Assembly (NCBI RefSeq): GCF_004146235.1
Contig: NZ_SELO01000018.1
Coordinates: 32,454 to 96,453, forward strand
Length of the DNA: 64,000 nt
Direction of reading: 5' to 3'
DNA from: Tropicimonas sp. IMCC6043
GTDB taxonomy: Bacteria > Pseudomonadota > Alphaproteobacteria > Rhodobacterales > Rhodobacteraceae
In this document: one piece after another, positions 27,960 through 36,769 of the stretch
Position numbering within the stretch: position 1 is the stretch's first letter
Layout: the number at the start of each line of letters is the position of its first letter
The notes under the pieces: model-generated
What the model was told of the DNA's origin: nothing
The model's database searches: none
The model's input: the letters and a program-made list of their open reading frames with translations, nothing else
Made by a program: the position numbers and the translations under genes

Positions 27960-28106
27960 TTACGCTTCGGGACCAGTATCGAGGAGCCAGCCACCGGGAC
28001 CGGCGACGCGATCGGGCAGGAACGCGATGAGCGTTTCGTGCACAATGCAGGTAGCGAAGAATGCGGTGAAAAGATCACCCATCGAAATCTGTGCGAGCCA
28101 TTCCAT
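27960..28106 (-). CDS. Small 48-residue hydrophobic protein (candidate)
   Basis: From ATG 28106, preceded by GGAGACC, a 48-codon frame reads MEWLAQISMGDLFTAFFATC onward with a hydrophobic helix over about residues 9-30 and ends with TAA. The AT-rich bases just upstream (28115-28150) look like a promoter. No family is recognised. Support is the ribosome binding site, a sensible membrane-type composition and lack of any competing gene; conservation is untested. Confidence 0.45.
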   Translation of the reverse strand: MEWLAQISMGDLFTAFFATCIVHETLIAFLPDRVAGPGGWLLDTGPEA

Positions 28107-28375
28107 AACGGTCTCCTTCTAAAAAATACTCCGCTGAGAGTCGCTTTTAAATGGGGCGGGCTCGTGACGAATGATTGTGAAAACTCGTACATTCTCGCCT
28201 GTCCCGAAGCGCAAGCGTCAATGGGCGGAGCACCGAAGAGATCTGGAGCCCGGCTCGGAACCGAAACGTCTTGCGAAAGGCGCACAGGAGGCCGAACCCG
28301 GCGATCAAGTCTTGGACGATCCTTGGCCGCGGTATACCCAGTTGAAGGTTCCCGCCCGTCTCGCAGGTCCGATCC

Positions 28376-29338
28376 ATGCTCTACGCCTACCGATCCACCG
28401 AAACCACCCTCGACCCGATCGACCCGGCCGGAGCCGGGCTCGGCGACGCCGTCTGGATCGACCTCTTCCTGGCGCGGCCCGAACAGGTTGCGGCGGTCGA
28501 AGCGCTCGGGGTCCAGGTGCCGGAGCTTGCGGACATGGAGGAGTTGCAGCTCTCCAGCCGGCTCTACCGGCTCGGCGGGGCGAATTACATGACAGTCGTG
28601 CTTCCAGGGATGTCGCCCGACGGCCGCCGCCTGTCGCTCCCGCTCTGCCTCGTGCTGGGCCCGGAACGGCTCGTGACCGTGCGCTTCCACGCGCCCGAGG
28701 CGCTCGCCGCCTATCCCGAACGCGCCGGCAAGAGCGGGGCCGGCTGTGGGTCGCCGGCACGCATCTGTCTCGGCCTCGTCGAGGAGATGGTCGACCAGCT
28801 CTCAGACACGCTGGAGGAGATCGGCCGCGCGCTCGACACGACCTCCGGTGAGGTCTTCGATGGCGGCAAGCTCAACCGGACCGTGATGCTGCAACGCGCG
28901 CTGGAAACCACCGGCCGGTTCGGCGTGCGCATCGGCGCGGCGCGCCATTCGCTGCTGACGCTGGAGCGCGCGATAAATTATCTCGAACAGTTCCCGACCG
29001 GCACGGACGACCCGAAGACGATCCGGCACTTGCTGCACGGCCAGGCGCGCGACATCGCGGCGCTCTCGGTCCATGCCGACTACCTCGCCGCCCGCGCCTC
29101 TGTGGTGACCGACGCGACGCTCGGGATGATCGGGCTGGAGCAGAACAAGTCGGTCTCGATGCTCTCGGCGCTTGTCGCCCTGTTCGCACCGGCGATGCTG
29201 ATCGCCTCCATCTACGGGATGAACTTCACCTGGATGCCCGAGCTCGACAGCAGGTGGGGGTTTGCGCTGGCGCTGGCCGGGATGGGGATCTCGGGCATCG
29301 CCACCTACATCTTCTTCCGGAGACGCGGATGGATGTGA
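28376..29338 (+). CDS. CorA family magnesium/metal transporter
   Basis: A 320-residue CorA-type channel with an N-terminal cytoplasmic alpha/beta funnel domain, long helices (about residues 140-255) and two C-terminal TM segments. The selectivity signature GMN is in SIYGMNFTWMPEL, between TM1 (SALVALFAPAMLIASIYG) and TM2 (FALALAGMGISGIATYIFF). A ZntB-like zinc role is possible, so the transported ion is not certain. The ATG at 28376 gives MLYAYRSTETTLD. Confidence 0.91.
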   Translation: MLYAYRSTETTLDPIDPAGAGLGDAVWIDLFLARPEQVAAVEALGVQVPELADMEELQLSSRLYRLGGANYMTVVLPGMSPDGRRLSLPLCLVLGPERLVTVRFHAPEALAAYPERAGKSGAGCGSPARICLGLVEEMVDQLSDTLEEIGRALDTTSGEVFDGGKLNRTVMLQRALETTGRFGVRIGAARHSLLTLERAINYLEQFPTGTDDPKTIRHLLHGQARDIAALSVHADYLAARASVVTDATLGMIGLEQNKSVSMLSALVALFAPAMLIASIYGMNFTWMPELDSRWGFALALAGMGISGIATYIFFRRRGWM

Positions 29339-29470
29339 GGCCGAAGGTGCAACATGGACATCGGGCGAAGGCGCGCGGGCTCGGAACTTGTTCCCCAACG
29401 GCCCGCCGGCCCATAATCCGGGAAATACCGGCTCGCCGGAGACCTTCGCGCGGACTCTCCCTTCGCTGCG

Positions 29471-30160
29471 TCAGCCGGAGAGCGTGTAGCGATGCAGGTG
29501 GTGGAACATTCCGTCCTGGCCCTCGCCGAAGAGACAGATTTCCCGGATGCGGAAGGGACGCGGCAGGAGCGGCTCGACCACCGGCTCAAGGCGCGCGGCG
29601 ATTTCCTGCGCGTCTTCCGCGAGCAGCGGACCCGAGAGCGTGAGATGGAAGCGGAATTCCTCCATCACATACGGGTAGCCCCATTGCTGAAGCAGCACCT
29701 CCTGGCGCGGCGTGAGTCCGGGTGCGCGGCGGCGGGCCAGTTCGGCCTCTTCGGGGGCGGCGCGGAAGCCGTCGAGCGTCTCGACAATGCGGGCGGCAAG
29801 CAGCGCGAGTTGCACTGTATCGCCCTCGGGCATGAGCGCGAGAAAACTGTCCAGTTGCGACAGGGTCAGCCCGTCCAGCAGCACCGGCGCAAGCGAGGAT
29901 GCCAGCGCTTCCGTCGCGTTGTGAAGCTCGGCCACGTCGAAGCCGGGCTTCAGCCGGAAGGGCGGCTTCAGCGTCCCGTGAAAGCCGTATTTCCGGGGCG
30001 TTCCGGTGATCTCGGCCACCGGCATCGGAAGTCCGGGCAGCACAGGATGGGCCAGCCTGCGGCCCGCGCGCGGATCCCAGCCCAGCCAGGCGGCCCCGAA
30101 ATCGGCGAGCCGGCCCGGCGGCGGCGCATAGAAAATCGCGTAACGCGTGAAACCATCCAT
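29471..30160 (-). CDS. DUF1045 protein, 2H phosphoesterase-like
   Basis: A 229-residue protein of the DUF1045 group found with phosphonate genes. Two HxT motifs, His61-Gly-Thr63 (KYGFHGTLKPPF) and His172-Leu-Thr174 (FRFHLTLSG), are the catalytic pair of the 2H phosphodiesterase superfamily, suggesting hydrolysis of a cyclic phosphate or similar ester. In C-P lyase pathways a 5-phosphoribosyl 1,2-cyclic phosphate must be opened. It is divergent from phnM with 71 bp between, which supports a related role; the exact reaction is inference. Confidence 0.78.
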   Translation of the reverse strand: MDGFTRYAIFYAPPPGRLADFGAAWLGWDPRAGRRLAHPVLPGLPMPVAEITGTPRKYGFHGTLKPPFRLKPGFDVAELHNATEALASSLAPVLLDGLTLSQLDSFLALMPEGDTVQLALLAARIVETLDGFRAAPEEAELARRRAPGLTPRQEVLLQQWGYPYVMEEFRFHLTLSGPLLAEDAQEIAARLEPVVEPLLPRPFRIREICLFGEGQDGMFHHLHRYTLSG

Positions 30161-30231
30161 GGCGTGCCTCCTTCGATGCGCCTAGCACAGTGCGCGGCGA
30201 CGGGCGAGAGCGGAGAGAGGGAGAACCGGCG

Positions 30232-31371
30232 ATGGGCGAGTTGATTCTGGCGAACGCGCAACTGGTCCTGCCGAACGAGGTGATCCTCGGCGCGCTGCGG
30301 ATCACGGAGGGGCGGATCGTCGGGATTGATCCCGGCCGCGCTGTGCCGGCGGGCGCGGTGGATTGCGAGGGCGACATGGTGATGCCCGGACTCATCGAGC
30401 TGCACACCGACAATCTCGAGCGCCATATCCAACCGCGCCCGAAGGTCGACTGGCCGCATGACGCGGCAATCATCGCGCATGACGGCGAGATGGCCAGCGT
30501 CGGCATCACCACGGTCTTCGACGCGATGCGGGTCGGCTCGGTGCTCGAAGGCAAGACCGATTACCGTGCCTATGCCCGCCAGCTCGCCAACGAGCTTCTG
30601 CACCTTCGGGCGCAGGGCGCGCTCCGGGTCAGCCACTTCCTGCACCTGCGTGCAGAGATCTGCTCGCAGACCCTGGTGCAGGAGATGGCCAGCTTCGGGC
30701 CGGGCGACCGGATCGGCATCGTGTCGCTCATGGACCACACGCCCGGTCAGCGGCAGTTCCGCGACATCTCCCGGCTCAAGCAATACGTGCAGGGCAAGCG
30801 CGGATTGTCGGACGCGGATTTCGAGGCGCATGTCGAACAGATGAAAGGGCTCCAGGCAAAGCACGGCGCGTTGCACGAGCGGATGGCGGTCGAGGAGGCG
30901 CGGCGCTACGGCGCGGTGCTGACGAGCCATGACGACACGCTGGAAGCGCATGTCGAGACCTCGGCCGCCCACGGCGTACGTCTGGCGGAGTTTCCCACCA
31001 CGCTGGAGGCGGCCGCCGCCTGCCGGGCGCGGGGGATCGCGGTCATGATGGGCGCGCCGAACCTGATCCGCGGCGGCAGCCACTCGGGCAATGTCGCGGC
31101 ACAGGACCTCGCCGAGGCCGACCTGCTTGACATCGTGAGTTCCGACTACGTCCCCGCGGCGCTGCTCTCGGCGGCGCTGATGCTGGGAGATCTCTGGGGC
31201 GATGTCGCGCGTGGGATGCGCAGCGTGACCCAGGCTCCCGCCGACGCGGTCGGACTGGCCGATCGCGGGCGGCTGGAACCCGGCGCGCGGGCCGATGTGA
31301 TCCGGGTGCATCGGGTGGCCGGCGCCGGCGCATTGCGCGGCGTCTGGGTCGCGGGGCGGCGGGTCGGATAG
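30232..31371 (+). CDS. phnM: Alpha-D-ribose 1-methylphosphonate 5-triphosphate diphosphatase
   Basis: PhnM removes pyrophosphate from the ribosyl-phosphonate intermediate of the C-P lyase pathway. The 379-residue amidohydrolase-fold protein has MPGLIELHTDNLERHIQPRP (metal-binding), SHFLHLRAEICS, SLMDHTPGQRQFRD and LTSHDDTLEAHV in PhnM order. ATG 30232 follows GAGAGAGGGA; an in-frame start 14 codons earlier is less likely. No other phn genes besides the divergent DUF1045 are present, so the rest of the pathway must lie elsewhere or be absent. Confidence 0.9.
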   Translation: MGELILANAQLVLPNEVILGALRITEGRIVGIDPGRAVPAGAVDCEGDMVMPGLIELHTDNLERHIQPRPKVDWPHDAAIIAHDGEMASVGITTVFDAMRVGSVLEGKTDYRAYARQLANELLHLRAQGALRVSHFLHLRAEICSQTLVQEMASFGPGDRIGIVSLMDHTPGQRQFRDISRLKQYVQGKRGLSDADFEAHVEQMKGLQAKHGALHERMAVEEARRYGAVLTSHDDTLEAHVETSAAHGVRLAEFPTTLEAAAACRARGIAVMMGAPNLIRGGSHSGNVAAQDLAEADLLDIVSSDYVPAALLSAALMLGDLWGDVARGMRSVTQAPADAVGLADRGRLEPGARADVIRVHRVAGAGALRGVWVAGRRVG

Positions 31372-31428
31372 TAGATCAGCCGGCGTTTTGGCGCTCCGGA
31401 AAGACCGGGAGGCGGCGATGACTTCCCG

Positions 31429-32733
31429 CTACCGGTGCAGCGCCAATCCGTCGATACGCGCCTCGATCCGGTCCAGCATGGCGAGGTAATCGGGGCTTTC
31501 GACATCCCCGTAGGTCTGCTCGAACTCGTCGCCGGACATGATCTCGGGGATGCCTCCAAAGGGCACGATGACGTCGTTTTCGCCTTCGATCCGCGCAATC
31601 AGGTCCGGCCAATCCTCCGCCGGCGCGGCCATAAGAGTATTCGACATCCGGATCCCGGAGTTGTTGGCGGCCAAGTCGGTGAAATCGAAGCCACCCGACT
31701 TCAGCGTATCGTAGAGCTCCTTGAATTCCCCGACCGACACCGCGAATCCGCGGTTGCTCGCGGCCTGCAGCGCGGCGGCTGTCGTGAAATGCCTCCGGCT
31801 GTCGATGCGCCCGTTCAGCGTGAGCGCGCTGCAATCCTGCTCCGGCTTGTCGGCGACCGGAGCATCGCCGACAAGACCGCCGACGATCAACGTGAAATCC
31901 CGCGCGCCGCAGACGCGCGTCAGCGCGAGAATGGCCGAGGTATAAGCGTTCTGGAGACCTTCGGTGCGGCTTCCTTCGAGCGCGGCTTCGAGCGTGAACA
32001 CAAGATAAGGCAGGTAGCTTCCCTCGCTCGGAAGCTCTCCCTGATCCATCGCAGCCAGGAGCGAGAGGTAGTAGCGATCGACGTCCTCCGCGCCGGGCAG
32101 ATCCGAGCCCCGCATGGTTCCGAACAATCCGCGCATGACGCCGTTCTGGCCCATTTCGTTCAGCTCGAGATCGAAGGACACGACGTCGCCGCGAATCTGC
32201 ATTGCCGTCGCAGCGTCCAGAACGGAATCTCCGAACCCGTCGCCGACAATCAGGTTCGCCCCGATGCGTCCGGCCTCGAGCGCCAGGTCCGGAGAAACGG
32301 CATGGCGTCCGATCTGCACGGCGGACAGCGTGAGACGGTCGTCGAATTCCGGAGCGGTGGCAAGCAGGTTCAGCCACTTCGTTCTGCCGGCGAAGGACAG
32401 CGGAACGGATGCCGTGCCGTCGATCTCGCCGTCCCGCACGGCCACCCGGCCGCGGAAGCCGGGAACGAACCGCGCTCCCAGGCGTATGACGCTGTTCAAC
32501 TGGGTCTCGGTTGTCGAAAACGGCTCCGGCACGGGCTGATCGGGTTGAATGGCCGCGCGGACACCGCGCACGAAGGCACGCGTTTCGACAACGTCTTCGG
32601 GCACCGGCGGGCCCCCGAATGCGATTGCGGGCTGGTCCTCCAGGAATAGCATGGCGAGCACCGCCACCGAGACGACGAGAACTAGCGTCAGCGTGAGCAA
32701 CACTCTCAGCAATCTGGCAGCCAACCAAACCAA
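31429..32733 (-). CDS. Uncharacterised membrane-anchored envelope protein
   Basis: A 434-residue protein with one N-terminal TM segment (about residues 3-28) and a large presumably periplasmic domain with no motif I recognise. Two cysteines, in VCGARDF and KPEQDCSAL, are spaced to form a disulfide. TTG at 32733 is chosen because GAGG lies eight bases upstream and translation begins just before the TM helix; another TTG at 32778 would add 15 residues. It is convergent with phnM and precedes no operon partner on its strand. Confidence 0.68.
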   Translation of the reverse strand: MVWLAARLLRVLLTLTLVLVVSVAVLAMLFLEDQPAIAFGGPPVPEDVVETRAFVRGVRAAIQPDQPVPEPFSTTETQLNSVIRLGARFVPGFRGRVAVRDGEIDGTASVPLSFAGRTKWLNLLATAPEFDDRLTLSAVQIGRHAVSPDLALEAGRIGANLIVGDGFGDSVLDAATAMQIRGDVVSFDLELNEMGQNGVMRGLFGTMRGSDLPGAEDVDRYYLSLLAAMDQGELPSEGSYLPYLVFTLEAALEGSRTEGLQNAYTSAILALTRVCGARDFTLIVGGLVGDAPVADKPEQDCSALTLNGRIDSRRHFTTAAALQAASNRGFAVSVGEFKELYDTLKSGGFDFTDLAANNSGIRMSNTLMAAPAEDWPDLIARIEGENDVIVPFGGIPEIMSGDEFEQTYGDVESPDYLAMLDRIEARIDGLALHR

Positions 32734-32868
32734 AATGAAATCCTCAAAAACCGCGACATTCAGGGATACGACCGGCAAGCGAAATCTCTACCTGCCGGAC
32801 AGGGAGGCTACAGAGCCCGCCCGCGCACTGAAACGCCGCCATTGACCTGACCGGGTCGCGAGCGGCCG

Positions 32869-33294
32869 TCAGAGGCCGAAACCGACCTCGGTGCGGCTTG
32901 TCGGCGCCAGCGCACCGAGACAATCGGGTGCCTCGCCCTTCGCGGCGGTGCATTCTGCGACGCCGTTGACGAGAAGCCTGGAGACATCCTCGCAGGACTG
33001 GCCGGCAAGGTCGAACTGCACCACCTTGGTCTTGCCATCGGTCAGGGCGCCGAACTCGAGGATCAGGAGGCGGCTCACGGTGCCCTCGCCATCGAAAACC
33101 GCGACTTCGAAGGAGATTGCCTCGAGATCGGCACCCGTGGCGTTCTGCGCCACATAGGTGAGTCGGCAGCCGGCATCGGCAGGTTTCAGGCTGTTCAGTT
33201 CCAGTCCGAACCTGGCCTCCTGTGCGATACCGGGCGATGCAGCGAGGCTCGACGCGGCCGCGAGGGCCAGTGCAAAGGCTTTGGGTGAAGTCAT
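32869..33294 (-). CDS. Small secreted protein, unknown function
   Basis: A 141-residue protein with a signal peptide (residues 1-25, MTSPKAFALALAAASSLAASPGIAQ) and a mature part of beta character with four cysteines (CRLTY, QSCED, AECTA, PDCLG) that could make two disulfides. The arrangement recalls small immunoglobulin-like periplasmic proteins, but I cannot name a family. AGGAGGGGG precedes the ATG at 33294. It lies about 135 bp upstream of the membrane-anchored protein on the same strand, so cotranscription is plausible. Confidence 0.7.
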   Translation of the reverse strand: MTSPKAFALALAAASSLAASPGIAQEARFGLELNSLKPADAGCRLTYVAQNATGADLEAISFEVAVFDGEGTVSRLLILEFGALTDGKTKVVQFDLAGQSCEDVSRLLVNGVAECTAAKGEAPDCLGALAPTSRTEVGFGL

Positions 33295-33633
33295 CGGGAA
33301 CGCCCCCTCCTGTCGGCAAGTCTTTCCTCGACATCGTGCTAGCACGCAGGCGGCAGACCGCAAAGCCTCGTTTTCCGGCCGGTTTTCGCGATGTGGCCGC
33401 TCCGGGACGTCGCCTTCGGACCGTCCCTCTCCGAAACTGGCTGCGGTCTCCGCCACGCCGCGCTGCGGCATATTCGCCCGCACCGGGTGTCTTCCGCAGC
33501 GAAAAGACTATTCTTTCACCACGCCATCGTAGAGATTTCGGCGAAGGGGGGGAGGAACGTATGCCGACGGGACGGTCAACCGGATCTCCCCCGCCGCCTC
33601 GTGGTACCCTTGATCCGGTCCTAGGATGGAACC
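33295..33633. other. Divergent intergenic region
   Basis: These 339 bases lie between the secreted-protein gene and the MaoC-PTA fusion. Frames through it are arginine-rich shadows. An AT-richer patch near 33500-33540 may be the promoter of the rightward gene. No RNA fold recognised. Confidence 0.35.
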
Positions 33634-35007
33634 ATGAACAGGCTCGTGAACACGCCGTGGGACAAGCTCGAAGTCGGGATGGAAGCGGAACTGCGACGCA
33701 CCTGCCGTTCCGACGATTTCTATGTCTTCGCCAATACCAGCGGCAACATGAACCCCATGCACCTGCCGCGCGAGGATGGCGACGGCGATGGCGTTCCCGA
33801 GGCCGTTGCGCCCTCGATGTGGGTCGGCGCGCTGATTTCGGCGGTGCTCGGCAACAAGCTTCCCGGACCCGGAACGCTCTACAAGTCCCAGAAACTGGAG
33901 TTCCTCAACCGCGCCCATGACGGTGACGAGTTGGTGATCAAGGTCCGGGTCACCGCGCTCGCCGCCGACCGCTCGGTCCGCCTGGCGACCCGCGTGGAGA
34001 AGCTCGACGGCACAGTGGTCGTCGATGGCGAGGCAGAAGTCTATGCGCCCGAGAAGGGCCAGAGCTTCGAGCTCGACGACATTCCCGGTCTCACAGTGCA
34101 GCGCCACGTCCATTTTGACGCGCTGCTCGACAAGGCCGAACCGCTTGAACCGATCCCGACTTCGGTCGTTGCGCCGGAGAACGCCAGTTCGCTCGGTGGC
34201 GCGATCCTCGGCTGGAAGCACACGCTGATCACGCCGATCCTGGTGGGCGACGCCGCGCTGATCCAGGAAGCGGCCGAAGAGATCGGCGAGGACATCTCGG
34301 GCCTCGAAATCCTGCACGAACCGGACCACGCTGCCGCCGCTGCGAAATCCGTGGCGCTGGTTCACGAGGGGCGCGCGCAGGCGGTGATGAAGGGCCAGTT
34401 GCATACCGACGTGCTGCTCGCCCAGATCGTCAAGCGCGACGGCGGCCTGCGCACTGGGCGGCGTCTTAGCCATGTCTTCGTAATGGACGTGCCGGGGCTC
34501 AAACACCTGCTGCTGATCTCGGATGCGGCGATCAATATCGCGCCCGATCTCGAGACGAAGGTGGATATCGTGCAGAACGCGGTCGACCTGGCGCATGCGC
34601 TCGGAATCGAGGTTCCCAAGGTCGGCGTCCTGTCTGCGGTAGAGCAGGTCAACCCGAAGATCCCTTCGACGCTCGACGCCGCCGCTCTCGCCAAGATGGC
34701 CGACCGGGGCCAGATCCGCGGCGCGCTCGTGGACGGCCCGCTTGCGATGGACAATGCCATCGACATCGGCGCGGCGATCACCAAGGGTATCCAGTCGGCG
34801 GTGGCAGGCAATGCCGAAATCCTGATCGTGCCGAATCTCGAATCGGGCAACATGCTGGCAAAGGAGCTGACGTTCCTCGCGCATGCCGAGGCGGGCGGGA
34901 TCGTCCTCGGCGCCAAGGTGCCGGTCATCCTCACCAGCCGCGCCGACGACGACAAGGCGCGACTGGCCTCCTGCGCCGTCGCCGCGCTCTACGCCAATCG
35001 CCGCTGA
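33634..35007 (+). CDS. MaoC-like hydratase fused to phosphate acyltransferase
   Basis: A 457-residue bifunctional protein. Residues 1-150 form a MaoC hotdog enoyl-CoA hydratase domain (DDFYVFANTSGNMNPMH, with PSMWVGALISAVLGNKLPGPG). Residues 160-457 form a phosphate acetyl/butyryltransferase domain (AQAVMKGQLHTDVLLAQIVK, DGPLAMDNAIDIGAA, NLESGNMLAKELTF). In relatives an acetate kinase gene usually follows to convert the acyl phosphate to acid and ATP; none follows here. The presence of both domains in one chain is established for this family in alphaproteobacteria. Confidence 0.9.
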   Translation: MNRLVNTPWDKLEVGMEAELRRTCRSDDFYVFANTSGNMNPMHLPREDGDGDGVPEAVAPSMWVGALISAVLGNKLPGPGTLYKSQKLEFLNRAHDGDELVIKVRVTALAADRSVRLATRVEKLDGTVVVDGEAEVYAPEKGQSFELDDIPGLTVQRHVHFDALLDKAEPLEPIPTSVVAPENASSLGGAILGWKHTLITPILVGDAALIQEAAEEIGEDISGLEILHEPDHAAAAAKSVALVHEGRAQAVMKGQLHTDVLLAQIVKRDGGLRTGRRLSHVFVMDVPGLKHLLLISDAAINIAPDLETKVDIVQNAVDLAHALGIEVPKVGVLSAVEQVNPKIPSTLDAAALAKMADRGQIRGALVDGPLAMDNAIDIGAAITKGIQSAVAGNAEILIVPNLESGNMLAKELTFLAHAEAGGIVLGAKVPVILTSRADDDKARLASCAVAALYANRR

Positions 35008-35038
35008 ACGGGCGCCGCAGCCCACTTCTCCCAGCCTT

Positions 35039-35078
35039 CCCGCTTTCGGCAATGACCTTCCTATTGCCTGAAAGCGGG
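35039..35078 (+). terminator. Hairpin after the MaoC-PTA gene
   Basis: A 15-bp stem with one bulged base (35039-35053 with 35063-35078) and a 9-base loop, 31 bases past the stop. No U-tract follows. It is likely a terminator or 3'-end hairpin. Confidence 0.5.
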
Positions 35079-35138
35079 CACCGGACCGGCCATCCTTCCT
35101 GATCTACCTGCCCTCTGTTACGAGTTTGCGGTTATGGA

Positions 35139-35597
35139 GTGGAGCCTTTGGGCAAGGAAAAATCGAGCTTTTGGACGACCGGGATCTGGGTGCTGCTGCG
35201 CTATCTCGCGATGCCGGTCATGATTGGTGTTGCCGTCTATGTCTTCGGCGGCCCGACGCAGCGGACCAAGATCAACGGCCGCGCCTACGCAATGGTGCAG
35301 CCGCTGCACGAGGCCTATCTCGAACGGACCGGCCAGTCCGAACTCCTTCAAACGCGCGTTCATTTCAGGGATCCCGACCTCGACGGCACCGCCGCTGTGC
35401 GGCTTGGCGATCTGCCGGTCGCCGCGAAGGTTCCGGTAGTAAATCTCTCCGACCTGCCCAGGCTCAAAGGGCCGAGCAGGACCAGGCTCCCGGACCTGCC
35501 GGAGCCGATCGAGGATACGGTTGTGTTCCTGATGACCAAGCCACTGGCTATCGCGACGTCACCCCGTCCGATTCGGCGCCCCGATCCGGAGAGCTAA
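35139..35597 (+). CDS. Uncharacterised single-pass membrane protein
   Basis: A protein of about 150 residues with one N-terminal TM helix (about residues 12-37, TGIWVLLRYLAMPVMIGVAV) and a short soluble tail ending in a proline- and arginine-rich stretch. No family recognised. The start is ambiguous: GTG at 35139, or TTG at 35148 with GGAG eight bases upstream giving MGKEKSSFW; the latter fits the ribosome binding site better. It is convergent with the DUF1150-Hsp20 pair. Confidence 0.62.
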   Translation: MEPLGKEKSSFWTTGIWVLLRYLAMPVMIGVAVYVFGGPTQRTKINGRAYAMVQPLHEAYLERTGQSELLQTRVHFRDPDLDGTAAVRLGDLPVAAKVPVVNLSDLPRLKGPSRTRLPDLPEPIEDTVVFLMTKPLAIATSPRPIRRPDPES

Positions 35598-35612
35598 GCT
35601 CCCCGCGCCTAT

Positions 35613-35846
35613 TCAGTGGACGTTGACCGGCGTCATGTCGTTCTGCCGCGCCAGCGCGAAAGCGAGGCTGCGTCCGCGCACCAAGGCCAGCCGCTGGCCG
35701 GTCTCGTCATGCACCGCATAGAGGTCGCCAAGCGGTCCCGCCTGCCGGCGGATCTCGTCGGGCAGTTCGGCCGCCTCGACCGGGCGCACATAAACGATCG
35801 GCCGCAGGACAGTCTCGGTCTCGTCGAGCAGAAGCTTATGATCCAT
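35613..35846 (-). CDS. DUF1150 family protein
   Basis: A 77-residue small cytosolic protein of the DUF1150 family, which in Rhodobacterales almost always follows an Hsp20 gene. The conserved core is IVYVRPVEAAELPDEIR, then LYAVHDETGQRLALVRGRSLAFALARQNDM. ATG 35846 lies inside the last codons of hsp20 (11-base overlap), so the two are cotranslated and probably share heat-shock control. Function unknown. Confidence 0.82.
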   Translation of the reverse strand: MDHKLLLDETETVLRPIVYVRPVEAAELPDEIRRQAGPLGDLYAVHDETGQRLALVRGRSLAFALARQNDMTPVNVH

Positions 35847-36276
35847 GTGGGCCTCCTTTTCCGTCCCGCCGGTTGATCCGGATCGTCTGAACCACCGTCT
35901 CGGGCCGAACCTGTTCGAGATCGACATGCAGAAGCCCGTTCTCCGTCGTCGCGCCGGTCACCTCGACGCCGTCGGCCAGCACGAAACTGCGCTGGAATTG
36001 CCGTGCAGCGATGCCACGATAGAGGAAGACACGCTCTGCCGTCGCGTCGGACTGACGCCCGCGGATCACCAGCTGGCGATCCTCGACCGTGATCGACAGG
36101 TCCGTCTCGGCAAACCCCGCCACCGCGAGGGTGATCCGAAAATGGCGTTCGCCGGACTGCTCGATATTGTACGGCGGATATCCGTCGTTGCCCGCTTTCG
36201 CGGTCTGTTCGACGAGGCGTTCGAGCTGCTCGAATCCCAGCAGGAAGGGATGAGAGCCCAGGGCGGTCTTGGTCAT
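35836..36276 (-). CDS. Small heat shock protein Hsp20/IbpA family
   Basis: A 146-residue ATP-independent holdase chaperone. The alpha-crystallin domain spans about residues 35-130, from YNIEQSGERHFRITLAVAGF to the ENGLLHVDLE signature, then the C-terminal I-x-I type anchor (RINRR region). GAAAGGACG precedes the ATG at 36276. It overlaps DUF1150 downstream. The upstream gap (36277-36468) is divergent and should hold a heat-shock promoter that I could not pin down. Confidence 0.92.
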   Translation of the reverse strand: MTKTALGSHPFLLGFEQLERLVEQTAKAGNDGYPPYNIEQSGERHFRITLAVAGFAETDLSITVEDRQLVIRGRQSDATAERVFLYRGIAARQFQRSFVLADGVEVTGATTENGLLHVDLEQVRPETVVQTIRINRRDGKGGPHGS

Positions 36277-36402
36277 CGGGCACGTCCTTTCACGAAGCGA
36301 CCATGCATAGTTCGGGCCCCGAGTCCGGGCGCCCGCAGTCAAATATGGGTTTGCTCCGCGGCCCATGCAAGCGTCGCGACGTGCCATACTTGAAGGTTTG
36401 TC

Positions 36403-36432
36403 TTGGCTGACGCCGCCCGCAGGATCTATATT
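36403..36432 (+). promoter_or_regulatory. Candidate sigma-70 promoter for the DUF465 gene
   Basis: TTGGCT at 36403-36408 and TATATT at 36427-36432 are separated by 18 bases and lie about 37 bases before the ATG at 36469. They fit the housekeeping consensus better than anything else nearby. Not tested by any model. Confidence 0.4.
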
Positions 36433-36468
36433 CGCTCCGTTGACGACGAGCGTCGAGGCAGGACCCCA

Positions 36469-36687
36469 ATGAACGCACCGACCGAAATGGACCAACTCGA
36501 GGTCAAGCGTGTGGAGTTGCAGGTTCTCACTCGCGAACACCGCGACCTCGACGAGGCGATCGCCGCGCTCGAAGCTACCGGAACGGCCGATCCCTTCACC
36601 ATTCGCCGGCTCAAGAAGCAGAAGCTGCGGCTGAAGGACAAGATCGCGATCCTCGAGGACGAGATCACCCCCGACATCATCGCCTGA
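36469..36687 (+). CDS. DUF465/YdcH family small coiled-coil protein
   Basis: A 72-residue highly charged helical hairpin. The ending [21 protein letters not shown] is the DUF465 signature. These proteins are common in alphaproteobacteria, often near purE; function unknown. The ATG at 36469 is preceded by GAGGCAGGA. It lies 82 bases upstream of purE and may be cotranscribed. Confidence 0.85.
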   Translation: MNAPTEMDQLEVKRVELQVLTREHRDLDEAIAALEATGTADPFTIRRLKKQKLRLKDKIAILEDEITPDIIA

Positions 36688-36769
36688 GCGGCGCCCGCAA
36701 GCGTCCTGCGGCCGTTGCGCTGACCGGCGCGGCTGCTATTGTGCGCATCCGTTCTGCGAGGAGGGTCAG

